Notes: generated by a model from the sequence alone, not told the origin. A stretch of DNA of 27,292 nucleotides from an uncultured Sutterella sp. (GCA_934249275.1 CAKQKT010000013.1:1-27292), one strand, 5' to 3'; counted from the stretch's first letter, positions 15,519 through 24,069 are shown. A program made the numbers and translations.

Positions 15519-15548
15519 TTAGCATTAAGCGCGGGCATCTACTATTAT
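15519..15548 (+). promoter_or_regulatory. Candidate promoter of the small membrane protein gene
   Basis: TTAGCA (15519-15524), 18 nt spacer, TATTAT (15543-15548), about 60 nt before the ATG at 15610. Confidence 0.45.
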
Positions 15549-15609
15549 CAAGCAATCGGTTTGCTCAGACCCGTGCGCGCCGCACGCGGACCCAAAAAGG
15601 ATTTTTTCG

Positions 15610-15810
15610 ATGTACACCTTCTTTTCCATCGTTTTCGGCCTCATCTGGGCCGTCGCCTCGTTCCTGCTTCTCTTCAAGGTCTGGGACGTTCTCGGCCCGA
15701 TCGTGCTCGCCATCTCCAAGAACCACATCGTTCAGAGCGCCGCGCTCGTCATCACCTATATCGTGATCTTCGGCATCCCGGCATGGTGCTGGGTCAAGCT
15801 CTTCGGCTGA
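15610..15810 (+). CDS. Small two-span membrane protein, function unknown
   Basis: A 66-residue protein with two hydrophobic segments, about residues 4-24 (FFSIVFGLIWAVASFLLLFK) and 42-62 (SAALVITYIVIFGIPAWCW), joined by a short polar loop (ISKNHIVQ). AGGA is 8 nt upstream of the ATG, a candidate promoter precedes it and an intrinsic terminator follows 29 nt after the stop. These three signals make it a convincing small gene. I do not recognise its family. Confidence 0.72.
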   Translation: MYTFFSIVFGLIWAVASFLLLFKVWDVLGPIVLAISKNHIVQSAALVITYIVIFGIPAWCWVKLFG

Positions 15811-15839
15811 TCCGCCGGCCGAATCCGCCCAATCAACAC

Positions 15840-15875
15840 GGCCCGACGCCTTCTCAAAAGCGCCGGGCCTTTTTT
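15840..15875 (+). terminator. Terminator of the small membrane protein gene
   Basis: GGCCCGACGC (from 15840) pairs with GCGCCGGGCC (ending 15869) with one mismatch, and a run of six T follows. Confidence 0.85.
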
Positions 15876-15882
15876 GCACCCG

Positions 15883-15921
15883 CAAAAAAAGCCGCCGCGT
15901 TCAATTCGAACTGCGGCGGCT
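15883..15921 (-). terminator. Terminator of the ccm operon
   Basis: AGCCGCCGC (15890-15898) and GCGGCGGCT (15913-15921) form a 9 bp stem. On the minus strand it is followed by seven T (from A 15884-15890), 20 nt after the ccmI stop. Confidence 0.87.
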
Positions 15922-15941
15922 CTCTCAATGAGGAACCGGAA

Positions 15942-17228
15942 TCAGCGGACCTTGCTGATCACAAGATCGATTCCATCGGTGCCCGTCTTGACGGGACCGG
16001 CGGTTTCGCCCTCAAGGTCGCCCGGCTGCGGCATGAAGTTGCCGGTGTGCGAGATGCGGGCTCCGACGATCACGTCCTTGACGTCGGCGAGCGTCGTGGC
16101 GCCCATGGCCATCGTCATGTCACTCGTGAGCTTGAAGTCGAACGGAAGCTCCTTGGCGGTGATGCGCATGAAGGCGACCGGCATCTTCGAGCCCGTGGTC
16201 GGACGAGCATAGATGAAGACAACGTCTTCGGGCTTCACCTTGGCGGCATGAGCCTTGTCGAGCGTCACGCGGCCCGCCACGTACGAAGGCGCGGCGGCCT
16301 GGACGGTCGGGACGGACTCGCCCTTGAAGCTTTCGGCTTCAGCCTGACGAGCGGCCGGATCCATGCCGGCGAGACGGCGGGCCTCGTTGATGTTGTTGCG
16401 GATCTGCTCGGCATCGCCGAAGTCCTCAGGCAGCACGACGAGAAGCTTTTCCCAGTAATTGGCGGCTTCGGCGTACTTTTCATGGTCCCAGGCGTCGATG
16501 GCGAGAAGCGCGAGCGACTTCCACTGGCCCGGATCAATCTTGAGCGCGCGGTGCAGAAGCGCACGGGCCTCGTCGTTGATCATCTTGTTGTTGGCCGCGG
16601 CCGTCATGTCGGCCATGTCGGCCAGAATGTCGGCGTTGTTCGGCACCAGTCGGTCGACTTCGCGGAAGGCTTCAAGCGCTTCGGCAAAGCGGCCGACGTT
16701 GGAGAGCGTGCGGGCGAGCATGTACCAGGTCTGGGCGTCGTCCGGCGTCTCCTTGAGGCGCTTCTGCAGGCGCTCGACGGCGGCCATCATGTCGGACTGA
16801 CTGTGGCCCCTCATCTGGCGCTGCTGAGCCTGGACCTGCTCAAGGAAGGCGGGATCCATGGCGTTGTAGCGGCCGAGAGCCAGATAGCCGAACACGGCGG
16901 CGGCCGGGATGGCGACGGAAAGCACGACGGCAACGATGCGGGCGGTCTTCGACTGATCCCTGGCTTCGGCGTCCGTGTCGCGGGACGTTTCCTCGAGCAC
17001 GCGGCGCTCGAGCTCGAGGCGGGATTCCTCGTACTCGTCGATGTCGATGCGGCCGGCGGCGCGATCCTTTTCAAGGTCGGCGGCCTGCTGGCGAAGAATC
17101 GTCAGAATCGTTTCGTGGCGGTCGAGCGATTCGGCCGTCTTGCGGCCGCCGAACCAGAGCGGCAGCGCCACGGCGGCCATCGCGATCAGGCAGAAGACGA
17201 CGCAGATGATGATGAAGGTGATCAGCAT
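15942..17228 (-). CDS. ccmI: Cytochrome c maturation protein CcmI (CycH)
   Basis: Chaperone of apocytochrome c in System I, presenting the C-terminal part of the apoprotein to the CcmFH ligation complex. The 428-residue protein has two N-terminal membrane segments (about 3-26 and 97-118) separated by a cytoplasmic coiled-coil loop of about 70 residues. A periplasmic tetratricopeptide region follows at about 145-275 (DDAQTWYMLARTLSNVGRFAEALEAF split over two helices). A C-terminal beta domain at about 305-428 ends DGIDLVISKVR. This is the standard layout of fused CcmI. It is the last gene of the operon, starting 3 nt after the ccmH stop, and is followed by the terminator at 15883-15921. Confidence 0.92.
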   Translation of the reverse strand: MLITFIIICVVFCLIAMAAVALPLWFGGRKTAESLDRHETILTILRQQAADLEKDRAAGRIDIDEYEESRLELERRVLEETSRDTDAEARDQSKTARIVAVVLSVAIPAAAVFGYLALGRYNAMDPAFLEQVQAQQRQMRGHSQSDMMAAVERLQKRLKETPDDAQTWYMLARTLSNVGRFAEALEAFREVDRLVPNNADILADMADMTAAANNKMINDEARALLHRALKIDPGQWKSLALLAIDAWDHEKYAEAANYWEKLLVVLPEDFGDAEQIRNNINEARRLAGMDPAARQAEAESFKGESVPTVQAAAPSYVAGRVTLDKAHAAKVKPEDVVFIYARPTTGSKMPVAFMRITAKELPFDFKLTSDMTMAMGATTLADVKDVIVGARISHTGNFMPQPGDLEGETAGPVKTGTDGIDLVISKVR

Positions 17229-17231
17229 CGG

Positions 17232-17720
17232 TTACTCCTTGTCGCCCGAGAGCAGCTTGTCCGCACGAGCCTTTTCCTCGGCGGTGAGCGGCCGGACGGT
17301 CTTGGCGACGGCCGACTTGCGGCGGCGGAGGTTGAGATAGAAGGCTGCGAGGCCGATGAAGAAGAGCGCAACCGGACCGAGCCACAGAATGATCGTGTTG
17401 TACTGGAAGGGCGGCTTGTAGAGCACGAAGTCGCCGTAGCGCTCGACCATGTAGTCGACGATTTCCTTGTTGGTCTTGCCGGCCTTGACCTGCTCGATCA
17501 CCTGATTGCGAAGGTCGACGGCAAGCTCGGCGTTGGAGTCGGCGATCGACTGGTTCTGGCAGACGAGGCAGCGAAGCTGTTCGGACACCTCGACGACGCG
17601 CTGGTGCGCAACCGGGTCAAAGGCGGTCGGAGCGGCTTCGCGCGGCGCAGCGAAGGCCGTGCCGGCCAAAAGTGCGCCGGCCGCAAGGGCGGCGCCCATA
17701 AGCTTGACGGACTTCATCAT
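17232..17720 (-). CDS. ccmH: Cytochrome c maturation protein CcmH (CcmL-type thiol reductase)
   Basis: Reduces the CXXCH thiols of apocytochrome c for heme attachment, working with CcmG and CcmF. The 162-residue protein has a signal sequence (1-24), the redox motif LRCLVCQNQSIADSNA with Cys51 and Cys54, and a C-terminal membrane anchor at about 109-129. It is the short, single-domain CcmH; the TPR part is separate as CcmI. Its ATG overlaps the ccmG stop by four bases (ATGA), indicating translational coupling. Confidence 0.94.
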   Translation of the reverse strand: MMKSVKLMGAALAAGALLAGTAFAAPREAAPTAFDPVAHQRVVEVSEQLRCLVCQNQSIADSNAELAVDLRNQVIEQVKAGKTNKEIVDYMVERYGDFVLYKPPFQYNTIILWLGPVALFFIGLAAFYLNLRRRKSAVAKTVRPLTAEEKARADKLLSGDKE

Positions 17721-18256
17721 TCGGCCTCCAGCTGCTTGATCAGGGGCTTGAGCTGCTCGTTCCAGATCTGCGGATCAAGCGGATAGCTCACCTTGGCGCG
17801 GATCACGCCCTTCTTGTCGATGACGAAGGTCTCGGGCACGCCCGTGACGCCGAGGTCGAGGCCGACCTTGTTCTTCACCTCAAAGACGACCATGTCGTAC
17901 GGATTGCCCTGCTGGCGCAGCATGTTGAGCGCGGCGCCGGGATTGTCCTTGTAGACGAAGCCCACGATCGGGGTCTTGAGGCCGTCCTTCTTGAGCTTGA
18001 CCATGTAGGGATGCTCCTGCTTGCAGGGCACGCACCAGGTGGCCCAGACGTTGAGCATCCAGACCTTGCCCTTCATTTCCTCGGTCGAGAGGTTCTTCGA
18101 GGTGTCGAAGAGCGTCGGCAGAGACCAGGCCGGCATCGGCTTGTTGATGAGGACCGACGGCAGCTGGCGCGGATCCATGTAGAGCCCCTTGAAGAGGAAG
18201 CCCGCGAGGACGATGAAGATACCAAAGGGAATCAGATACTTGAGCGACTTTTTCAT
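17717..18256 (-). CDS. ccmG: Thiol:disulfide oxidoreductase CcmG (DsbE)
   Basis: Membrane-anchored periplasmic thioredoxin-like protein that keeps the apocytochrome and CcmH thiols reduced. The 179 residues contain an N-terminal anchor (about 7-25), the active site WCVPC (Trp74, Cys75, Cys78) and the cis-proline motif GVTGVPETF (Pro141). The ATG at 18256 lies 2 nt after the ccmF stop with GGAGA inside the end of ccmF; its stop overlaps the ccmH start. Confidence 0.95.
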   Translation of the reverse strand: MKKSLKYLIPFGIFIVLAGFLFKGLYMDPRQLPSVLINKPMPAWSLPTLFDTSKNLSTEEMKGKVWMLNVWATWCVPCKQEHPYMVKLKKDGLKTPIVGFVYKDNPGAALNMLRQQGNPYDMVVFEVKNKVGLDLGVTGVPETFVIDKKGVIRAKVSYPLDPQIWNEQLKPLIKQLEAE

Positions 18257-18258
18257 GA

Positions 18259-20217
18259 CTATTCTCCGTCAGCTTGATTCTTCTGCTTGCGGCGGCGATA
18301 GCGGCGGTCGGAAGCGGCCCAGAGGCCGGCGACGGCCATGATGATGCAGCCCCACCAGATCCAGGTGACGAAAGGCTTGCTGTAGGCGCGGACGATCCAG
18401 CCGCCGTCATTGGTCGGCGTACCGAGGCTCACGTACACGTCGCCCGTCAGGGAGTGGCGGATGGCGGACTCGGTCATCGGCATGGAGTTGGAACTGAAGT
18501 ACTTGCGCTTTTCAGGATAGAGGTGCTGGAGCTCCTTGCCGTCGACGGTGAGCGTGAAGTCGCCGCGGTCGGCCGAGTAGTTCGGGCCGCGAACGTTCTG
18601 AACGCCGTTGAACGTAAAGGTGTAGCCGGCAACCGTCACGGTCTCGCCTTCGTACATGCGGACGTCGCGTTCGGACTGATAGCCCTTGACGAGCGCGACG
18701 CCGATGATGAAGACGGCCACGCCGACGTGAGCGAGCTGCATGCCCCAGAAGGCGCGCGGCTGGCGAAGGAGGCGCGCAACGACGCCGCCTTCCTGATTGC
18801 GGATCTGATGACGGAACGTCTGGATCACGGCAAAGAAGACGAACATGGCGGACGTGCAGCCGATGAAGGCCCAGTGGCCGAATTCGCCCATGAGGAGCGG
18901 AATGGCCGCGCCGGTGACAACGGCGGCAACGAGGCACCAGGCGAGCTCGCGGGCGAGCGCCTTCGGATCGGCATCCTTCCAGCGGGCGAGCGGACCCACA
19001 CCCATGAGGAAGACGCACGGCAGCATCAGCGGGCCGAACACGGCGTCAAAGTACGGAGGGCCGACGGAAATCTTGCCCGCATTGAGCGCGTCGAGGAAGA
19101 GCGGATAGAGCGTGCCGAGGAGCACGGCGCCCATGGCCACGACGAGGAGCACGTTGTTGACGAGGAGCATCGACTCGCGGGAGATGAGCGAGAAGTTGCC
19201 GCCTAGACCCACCGTCGGAGCGCGCCACGCAAAGAGCAGGAACGAGAGCCCGATGACGATGATGAGGAAGGCGAGAATGAAGAGGCCGCGCTCAGGATCG
19301 GTTGCGAAGGCGTGCACCGAGGTGAGCACGCCGGAACGCACGAGGAAAGTGCCCAGGAGCGAAAGCGAGAACGTCAGGATCGCGAGCAGAACCGTCCAGA
19401 TGCGGAAGCAGCCGCGCTTTTCGGTAACGGCGAGCGAGTGGATGAGCGCAGTGCCCGTGAGCCACGGCATGAACGACGAGTTTTCAACCGGGTCCCAGAA
19501 CCACCAGCCGCCCCAGCCGAGCTCGTAGTAGGCCCAGTAGGAGCCGAGCGCGATGCCGAGCGTGAGGAGAACCCAGGCGGCCGTCGTCCAGGGGCGCATC
19601 CAGCGGGCCCATGCGGCGTCGAGGCGGCCGGAAATGAGCGCCGCGATCGCGAAGGCGAACGGAACGGCAAAACCCACGTAGCCCAGATAGAGAAGCGGCG
19701 GATGGAAGACCATGCCCGGGTCCTGCAGGAGCGGATTGAGGTCCGCGCCTTCCGCGGGCGCCGGGAAGAGGCGCAGGTACGGGTTCGAGGTGAGGAGCAT
19801 GAAGAGAAGGAAGCCCATGCCGACGAGGCCGAGGACGCCCATCACGCGGGCGACCATCTCGGCGGGCAGGCGGCGTGCGCAGATGGAAACTGCGGCGCCC
19901 CACCATCCGAGCGTCACCGTCCAGAAGAGGATCGAGCCTTCATGGGAGCCCCAGGTCGCCGCCACCTTGTAGTACCAGGGCAGGAGCGAGTTGGAGTTGT
20001 TCGCCACGTTGAGGACGGTGAAGTCCGAAATGTAGAACGAATAGGCAAGGCAGCCGATGGCCACCGTGCCGAAGAACGCGTTGGCGATGGCCGCGGGACG
20101 GGCGACCGCCATCAGCGCACGATTGCCCTTGGCAGCGCCGACAAGCGGGAGCACGCCCTGGACGATGCTCAGCGCAAGGCACAGGATCAGTGCGAAGTGA
20201 CCGATTTCTGGAATCAC
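18259..20217 (-). CDS. ccmF: Heme lyase subunit CcmF
   Basis: Large inner membrane component of the System I synthetase that transfers heme from CcmE to apocytochrome c. The 652-residue polytopic protein carries the tryptophan-rich heme-handling motif WGGWWFWDPVEN at 235-246. Candidate conserved histidines are at 172 (FHPPLLYLG) and 260 (ALIHSL), and the upstream WGSHEGS segment is at 89-95. The start is GTG at 20217 with GGAGA 7 nt upstream. It is separated from ccmE by 135 nt, the largest gap within the cluster. Confidence 0.96.
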   Translation of the reverse strand: MIPEIGHFALILCLALSIVQGVLPLVGAAKGNRALMAVARPAAIANAFFGTVAIGCLAYSFYISDFTVLNVANNSNSLLPWYYKVAATWGSHEGSILFWTVTLGWWGAAVSICARRLPAEMVARVMGVLGLVGMGFLLFMLLTSNPYLRLFPAPAEGADLNPLLQDPGMVFHPPLLYLGYVGFAVPFAFAIAALISGRLDAAWARWMRPWTTAAWVLLTLGIALGSYWAYYELGWGGWWFWDPVENSSFMPWLTGTALIHSLAVTEKRGCFRIWTVLLAILTFSLSLLGTFLVRSGVLTSVHAFATDPERGLFILAFLIIVIGLSFLLFAWRAPTVGLGGNFSLISRESMLLVNNVLLVVAMGAVLLGTLYPLFLDALNAGKISVGPPYFDAVFGPLMLPCVFLMGVGPLARWKDADPKALARELAWCLVAAVVTGAAIPLLMGEFGHWAFIGCTSAMFVFFAVIQTFRHQIRNQEGGVVARLLRQPRAFWGMQLAHVGVAVFIIGVALVKGYQSERDVRMYEGETVTVAGYTFTFNGVQNVRGPNYSADRGDFTLTVDGKELQHLYPEKRKYFSSNSMPMTESAIRHSLTGDVYVSLGTPTNDGGWIVRAYSKPFVTWIWWGCIIMAVAGLWAASDRRYRRRKQKNQADGE

Positions 20218-20352
20218 TTGTTTTCTCCGGTTTTATGTTGGGTGCGGATGACTTCCGCCTTCTCTCTTTATGCAAGCTGGAGCACGGCCGTCTTGCCGGG
20301 TCTTTCGGTCCGGCGGGCGGTCACGCCCCGCTCATTTGAAACTTGTGCGTGC
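20218..20352 (-). other. 135 nt gap between ccmE and ccmF
   Basis: Other neighbours in the cluster overlap or lie within a few dozen bases. This stretch holds a GC-rich hairpin (GCGGGCG 20313-20319 with CGCCCCGC 20324-20331, one bulge) and no convincing gene. It may attenuate or process the transcript, or hold an internal promoter for ccmFGHI. Confidence 0.4.
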
Positions 20353-20826
20353 TCAGGACTTGGAACCCTTGGCGGCTTCGGCCTGCTTCTGTGCAACGCC
20401 GGCCTTGTGCGCGTCCTCAAGAGCCTTGGCGGCTTCGGGCGGCATGTAGTTCTCGTCATGCTTGGCAAGCACTTCGGAGGCGCAGAAGACGCCCTGCTCG
20501 TTGAGCTTGCCCTGAGCCACGACGCCCTGGCCTTCCGCGAAGAGGTCGGGCAGGATGCCCTTGTACTCGACGGGAACGATCTTGGCGGTGTCGGTGATGC
20601 CGAAGGTGACGGTCACGCCGTCGGCCTGGCGCTTGACGCTGCCGGGCTCGACAACGCCGCCCAGGCGGAACGTGCGGCCGGTGGGCGCCTCATGCGCGGC
20701 CACCTGCGTGGGCGAGAAGAAGAACACGAGGTTCTCATTGAAGGCCTGCAGCGCGAGGGTCACGCCGGCGCCGACGGCCACAACGGCCGCGCCGATCAGG
20801 ACGAGTTTCTTGGTCTTCGAGTCCAT
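20353..20826 (-). CDS. ccmE: Heme chaperone CcmE
   Basis: Periplasmic, membrane-anchored carrier that binds heme covalently and delivers it to CcmF. The 157-residue protein has an N-terminal anchor (about 8-28), a beta-barrel domain ([32 protein letters not shown]) and the heme-binding motif [11 protein letters not shown] with His123 and Tyr127, as in the HxxxY class. A charged, alanine-rich tail follows. The ATG at 20826 lies 4 nt after the ccmD stop with GGAG about 10 nt upstream; the frame stays open upstream but that part belongs to ccmD in another frame. Confidence 0.95.
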   Translation of the reverse strand: MDSKTKKLVLIGAAVVAVGAGVTLALQAFNENLVFFFSPTQVAAHEAPTGRTFRLGGVVEPGSVKRQADGVTVTFGITDTAKIVPVEYKGILPDLFAEGQGVVAQGKLNEQGVFCASEVLAKHDENYMPPEAAKALEDAHKAGVAQKQAEAAKGSKS

Positions 20827-20830
20827 TTGC

Positions 20831-21019
20831 TTACATCTCCAGCGTCGATTTGGCGGCACGGGCCTCGCGGGTGAGGCGCGTGCAGATCCTGGCGCGGCGG
20901 GCGCGCAGAGAAAGAATTTCATAAACAACGCCGGCAAGGAGGGCGCCGTAGGCGCACCAGACGTAATAGCCGTGGCCGTTCATGTTGAAGAAGTCGTAGA
21001 TGCTGTTCCAGTTGTTCAC
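20831..21019 (-). CDS. ccmD: Small heme exporter subunit CcmD
   Basis: A 62-residue membrane protein that helps release holo-CcmE from the CcmABC complex. It starts at GTG 21019 (GGAGG about 6 nt upstream), which overlaps the ccmC stop as GTGA. One hydrophobic segment lies at about 18-36 ([19 protein letters not shown]), followed by a basic cytoplasmic tail ([19 protein letters not shown]), the usual CcmD pattern. Confidence 0.87.
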   Translation of the reverse strand: MNNWNSIYDFFNMNGHGYYVWCAYGALLAGVVYEILSLRARRARICTRLTREARAAKSTLEM

Positions 21020-21741
21020 AGCTTGCCCTCCAGAGCCGCTTCCTGGGCCCAGTTTTCGCGGCGTTCGCGTTCGAGGATGATGGAGCGGGTGCGGGCGAGA
21101 ACCACGCCGGCGCCGTAGCACATGCCGGCCGCGACCATGATGAGGAGCGTGGTGAGCATGATGGGCGCGATGGAGGCGCCCTTCGACGTGATCGAAGCGC
21201 CCTGGTGGAGCGTGTTCCACCACTGCACCGAGAAATAGATGATCGGCACGTTGATCACGCCCACGATGCTGATGACGCTCGCTGCGCGGTCGGCGCGGCG
21301 CTTGTCGTCAATGGCAGAGTGAAGCGCGATGAAGCCGAGATAAAGGAAGAAGAGAATCAGCTCGGACGTGAGGCGGGCGTCCCACACCCAGTACGTGCCC
21401 CAGGTCGGACGGCCCCAGAAGGCGCCGGAGATGAGCGCGATGAAGGCCATCAGGGCGCCCGTGGGAGCCATGCCCTGAGCGAGCATGAAGCAGATGGGCT
21501 TCGTGCGCATGAGGCCGATGGCGCTGAAGAGAGCCATCAGCACGTAGAGCAGCATGGAGAGCCATGCGGCCGACACGTGGATGAAGATGATGCGGTAGGA
21601 GTTGCCCTGTCTGGCATCGACCGGGCAAACGAAGAAGCCCAGGAAGAAGCCCGCGACGAAGAGCACGAGGGCCGCCCCGAGAATCCACGGGATGACCTTG
21701 CCCGCCAGGCGGTAGAAGTTCTGAGGGTCGGATAAGCTCAT
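21016..21741 (-). CDS. ccmC: Heme exporter/handling protein CcmC
   Basis: Inner membrane protein that, with CcmABD, loads heme onto CcmE. The 241-residue protein has six hydrophobic segments, the tryptophan-rich motif WGTYWVWD at 114-121 and flanking periplasmic histidines His55 (IFIHVSAAW) and His179 (WNTLHQG), the ligands expected for heme. The ATG at 21741 is 57 nt downstream of ccmB. Confidence 0.96.
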   Translation of the reverse strand: MSLSDPQNFYRLAGKVIPWILGAALVLFVAGFFLGFFVCPVDARQGNSYRIIFIHVSAAWLSMLLYVLMALFSAIGLMRTKPICFMLAQGMAPTGALMAFIALISGAFWGRPTWGTYWVWDARLTSELILFFLYLGFIALHSAIDDKRRADRAASVISIVGVINVPIIYFSVQWWNTLHQGASITSKGASIAPIMLTTLLIMVAAGMCYGAGVVLARTRSIILERERRENWAQEAALEGKL

Positions 21742-21798
21742 CTTGATCTTGTCTCCGAAGGTATGTTCAAAAGTCGTCTGTAAATCGTTATGGGCATC

Positions 21799-22467
21799 TC
21801 AGCTTTCGGCGATGCGAAGCGCTGCGGACACGGCCATCGGGGCGAGCGCGAGGCTCAGGAGCGCGAGGCCGCCCACGATCATGAAGTGCGCCGCAGGGCT
21901 CATCGCAACGGCGACGGCCTGGCTGGCGCCGGCGCCGAAGATGAGAACCGGAATGTAGAGCGGAAGCACGAGAAGGCTCGTGAGCACGCCGCCTCCGCGA
22001 AGGCCGAGCGTGAGCGCGGCGCCGACGGCGCCGACGAGCGACAGAACCGGCGTGCCGAGAAAGAGGCTCCCTACCATGACGAGCGTCTCGTCAAGCGGCA
22101 GGTCGAAGAGAATGCCGAAGACCGTGGCGAAGATCGTCATCGGAACGCCCGTGACGAGCCAGTGCGCGAAGACCTTGGCAACGACCACGACGGGAAGCGG
22201 CTCGGCGGTGACGAGCATCTGCTCGAGCGTGCCGTCGGCATGGTCGGCTTCGAACATGCGCGGCAGCGAAAGGAGCGCGGCGAGAAGCGCGGCAACCCAG
22301 ACGACGCCCGGCGCGATCGAGCGGAGAATGTTGGTTTCGGCGCCCACGCCGAGCGGCACGAGCGTCACGACGACCGCAAAGAAGAAGATCACCTGCGCAA
22401 GGTCGGACTTGCGACGGAAGGCGAGCATCAGGTCGCGACGGAGAATGATTCGGAAGAGATTGAACAT
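21799..22467 (-). CDS. ccmB: Heme exporter permease CcmB
   Basis: Membrane subunit of the CcmAB ABC complex that drives release of holo-CcmE. The 222-residue protein starts MFNLFRIILRRDLMLAFRRK, a basic segment typical of CcmB, and has about six membrane spans including VIFFFAVVVTLVPLGVG and the conserved FEADHADGTLEQML loop near residue 72. It follows ccmA by 11 nt. Confidence 0.96.
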   Translation of the reverse strand: MFNLFRIILRRDLMLAFRRKSDLAQVIFFFAVVVTLVPLGVGAETNILRSIAPGVVWVAALLAALLSLPRMFEADHADGTLEQMLVTAEPLPVVVVAKVFAHWLVTGVPMTIFATVFGILFDLPLDETLVMVGSLFLGTPVLSLVGAVGAALTLGLRGGGVLTSLLVLPLYIPVLIFGAGASQAVAVAMSPAAHFMIVGGLALLSLALAPMAVSAALRIAES

Positions 22468-22478
22468 GCCTGCGCTCC

Positions 22479-23186
22479 TCAGCCTGCGTTGTTCGCTTCA
22501 AGAGCGCTTTCGTTGTCAAGCGCGGCCTCGACCGCCGTGCGGCGGCGCGGCGACCAGCGCTCGGGCTCGATGACGAGGTACTCGACGCCGTCGACGGGCA
22601 CTTCCTGATGGGTGACGAGCATCACGATGCCGCCGGCCTTGACGTGCTCGCCGATCAGGTCGGCAAGGCGCGCAACGCCCCGCACGTCAAGCGCGGTGAA
22701 GGGCTCGTCGAGAACCCAGAGCTTGACAGAGCGGGAGAGCCAGAGGCGCGCGAGCGCGACGCGGCGGCGCTGGCCCTGGGAGAGTTGGCCAGCGGGCACT
22801 TCGACGAAGTCCGTGAGGCCCACGGCGTCAAGCGCGTCAAGCGCGGCGTTTTCCGTCACAGGAACGGACGCCACGCTGGCGTTGATCATGACGTTCTCGA
22901 GCACCGACAGGTCGTCCTTGACGCCGTTGCGGTGGCCGATGTAGCAGAGCTCGCGCCAGAAGTCCTGGGCGGCCTTTTCAACGGGAACGCCCTTCCAGCG
23001 CACCTCGCCTTCGACGGGGCGCATGAGGCCCGTCATCAGGCGCAGAAGCGTCGTCTTGCCCGCGCCGTTGCTGCCGGCAATGCGCACGAGCGTGCCCGGC
23101 TTGACTGCGAACGAAAGATTCCTAAAAAGCGTCCTCTCCCCGCGCTCGCAGGTAAGGCCGCACACTTCAAGAATGGCTTCTGACAT
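22479..23186 (-). CDS. ccmA: Heme exporter ATP-binding protein CcmA
   Basis: ATPase of the CcmAB complex and first gene of the cytochrome c maturation operon. From the ATG at 23186 the protein has 235 residues: Walker A GSNGAGKTT from residue 38, Q-loop region YIGHRNG near 82, signature LSQGQ at 135-139, Walker B LWVLDEPF at 156-163 and switch His193 (VTHQE). The C-terminus is arginine-rich then acidic. The frame stays open to 23324, but the conserved part begins at ILEVCGLTCERGERTLF. No strong ribosome binding site precedes 23186, so the exact start is moderately sure. Confidence 0.93.
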   Translation of the reverse strand: MSEAILEVCGLTCERGERTLFRNLSFAVKPGTLVRIAGSNGAGKTTLLRLMTGLMRPVEGEVRWKGVPVEKAAQDFWRELCYIGHRNGVKDDLSVLENVMINASVASVPVTENAALDALDAVGLTDFVEVPAGQLSQGQRRRVALARLWLSRSVKLWVLDEPFTALDVRGVARLADLIGEHVKAGGIVMLVTHQEVPVDGVEYLVIEPERWSPRRRTAVEAALDNESALEANNAG

Positions 23187-23492
23187 GGGTGAATCTGAGG
23201 GTCCTGTAGACGTTGTCGGCGGGCGCATTTCGAGCCCGAATGGTCTTTTTTGTGAAGTGTAGGGAGGCCGTATTAAGCTTTGCTTATAAAAATGCCGGCG
23301 GCCTGCATCGCGGGAAAGTCCCAATGCTCTCCTCCCGCCGCCGGAGGCCTTCCCATCTGAATGACGGCTTTTCGCGACCGAGCCGTCAAATCCCGTCCCG
23401 AGCGCCGCCTGCGCCGTTTCCCGCTACAATGTCCGAACCATCCGCCCGTCTGAGGCGGCTTTCGAACAATCGACAGACCATTCAATCCATCT
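23187..23492. other. 306 bp divergent intergenic region between ccmA and the lipoprotein gene
   Basis: No gene seen. TACAAT at 23425-23430 could be the -10 of the lipoprotein gene, though its -35 is not recognisable. On the minus strand TACACT (23261-23256) is a possible -10 for ccmA, also without a good -35. A distant inverted repeat (CCGGCGG 23295-23301, CCGCCGG 23338-23344) encloses a small GGGA-AAG-TCCC hairpin. Confidence 0.4.
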
Positions 23493-23885
23493 ATGAAGCG
23501 CACTCTGATCATCGGCACCGCTCTCGCCGCCCTGCTTCTTTCCGGCTGCGGAAGCCTCAAGGAGGAAGCCCGTGACATTCTCAACCGCCAGGAAACGCTC
23601 ACGAACGTCGTCGGCAACGTCTGGCGCATCGAAGCCGTCTGGCCGGGCTACGTCGAGGGCAACCACGTCGCCGACCATCTCAGCGAACGCGCCCGCGCAC
23701 ACTGCGGCGCCAAGCACATGGCCATGCTGCCGCTCAACGGCTCTTCGACCAACGGCCTCAAGGACGGGTCTCGACCCGCTTCCGCATGGCTCGAATTCCG
23801 CTGCCAGGCCGGTCTTGACTACCGCCCCGAATACAAGGGCCTCACCGGCACCTTCCAGGTCGAAGACCTGACGAAGCTCGACTAA
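23493..23885 (+). CDS. Small lipoprotein of unknown function
   Basis: A 130-residue putative outer or inner membrane lipoprotein. Residues 1-19 (MKRTLIIGTALAALLLSGC) form a lipoprotein signal with the lipobox ending at Cys19. The mature part is about 110 residues, with WRIEAVWPGYVEGNHVADHL and two further cysteines (AHCGAKH, EFRCQAG) that could form a disulfide. I do not recognise a characterised family. It is divergent from the ccm operon and has its own terminator. Confidence 0.78.
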   Translation: MKRTLIIGTALAALLLSGCGSLKEEARDILNRQETLTNVVGNVWRIEAVWPGYVEGNHVADHLSERARAHCGAKHMAMLPLNGSSTNGLKDGSRPASAWLEFRCQAGLDYRPEYKGLTGTFQVEDLTKLD

Positions 23886-23915
23886 GCGCCTCTTGCACTT
23901 ACATCCGAACAGACA

Positions 23916-23953
23916 AGCCCGCCGATGCACGTTCGCAGCGGCGGGCCTTTTCT
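23916..23953 (+). terminator. Terminator of the lipoprotein gene
   Basis: GCCCGCCG (23917-23924) pairs perfectly with CGGCGGGC (23939-23946), followed by CTTTTC, 32 nt after the stop codon. Confidence 0.85.
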
Positions 23954-23965
23954 TGTCCGGAACCC

Positions 23966-24009
23966 GGAAAAACGAAAGGAGCGCGTCCCTAGACCGTGCT
24001 CCTTTCGCG
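23966..24009 (-). terminator. Terminator of the second flavoprotein gene
   Basis: CGAAAGGAGC (23973-23982) and GCTCCTTTCG (23998-24007) form a 10 bp stem, followed on the minus strand by five T (A-run 23968-23972). Confidence 0.82.
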
Positions 24010-24069
24010 TTATTCGGCTGTCGGCTCTTGGCGGCCGGCTTTTTTTGTCCGAGGGTTGTAATCGATGGA

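Noticed and set aside
15501..17786. A 761-codon open frame on the plus strand opposite ccmI and ccmH
   Set aside because: It is the antisense shadow of well supported genes in GC-rich DNA; the translation is full of H, D, R and G and resembles no protein.
19312..20874. A 520-codon plus-strand frame opposite ccmF and ccmE
   Set aside because: Low-complexity antisense translation; the ccm genes are certain.
21760..21765. A lone GGTATG near ccmC resembling the arm of the 25.9 kb operator family
   Set aside because: The other arm and the pairing at 23 bp are missing; a single hexamer is expected by chance.
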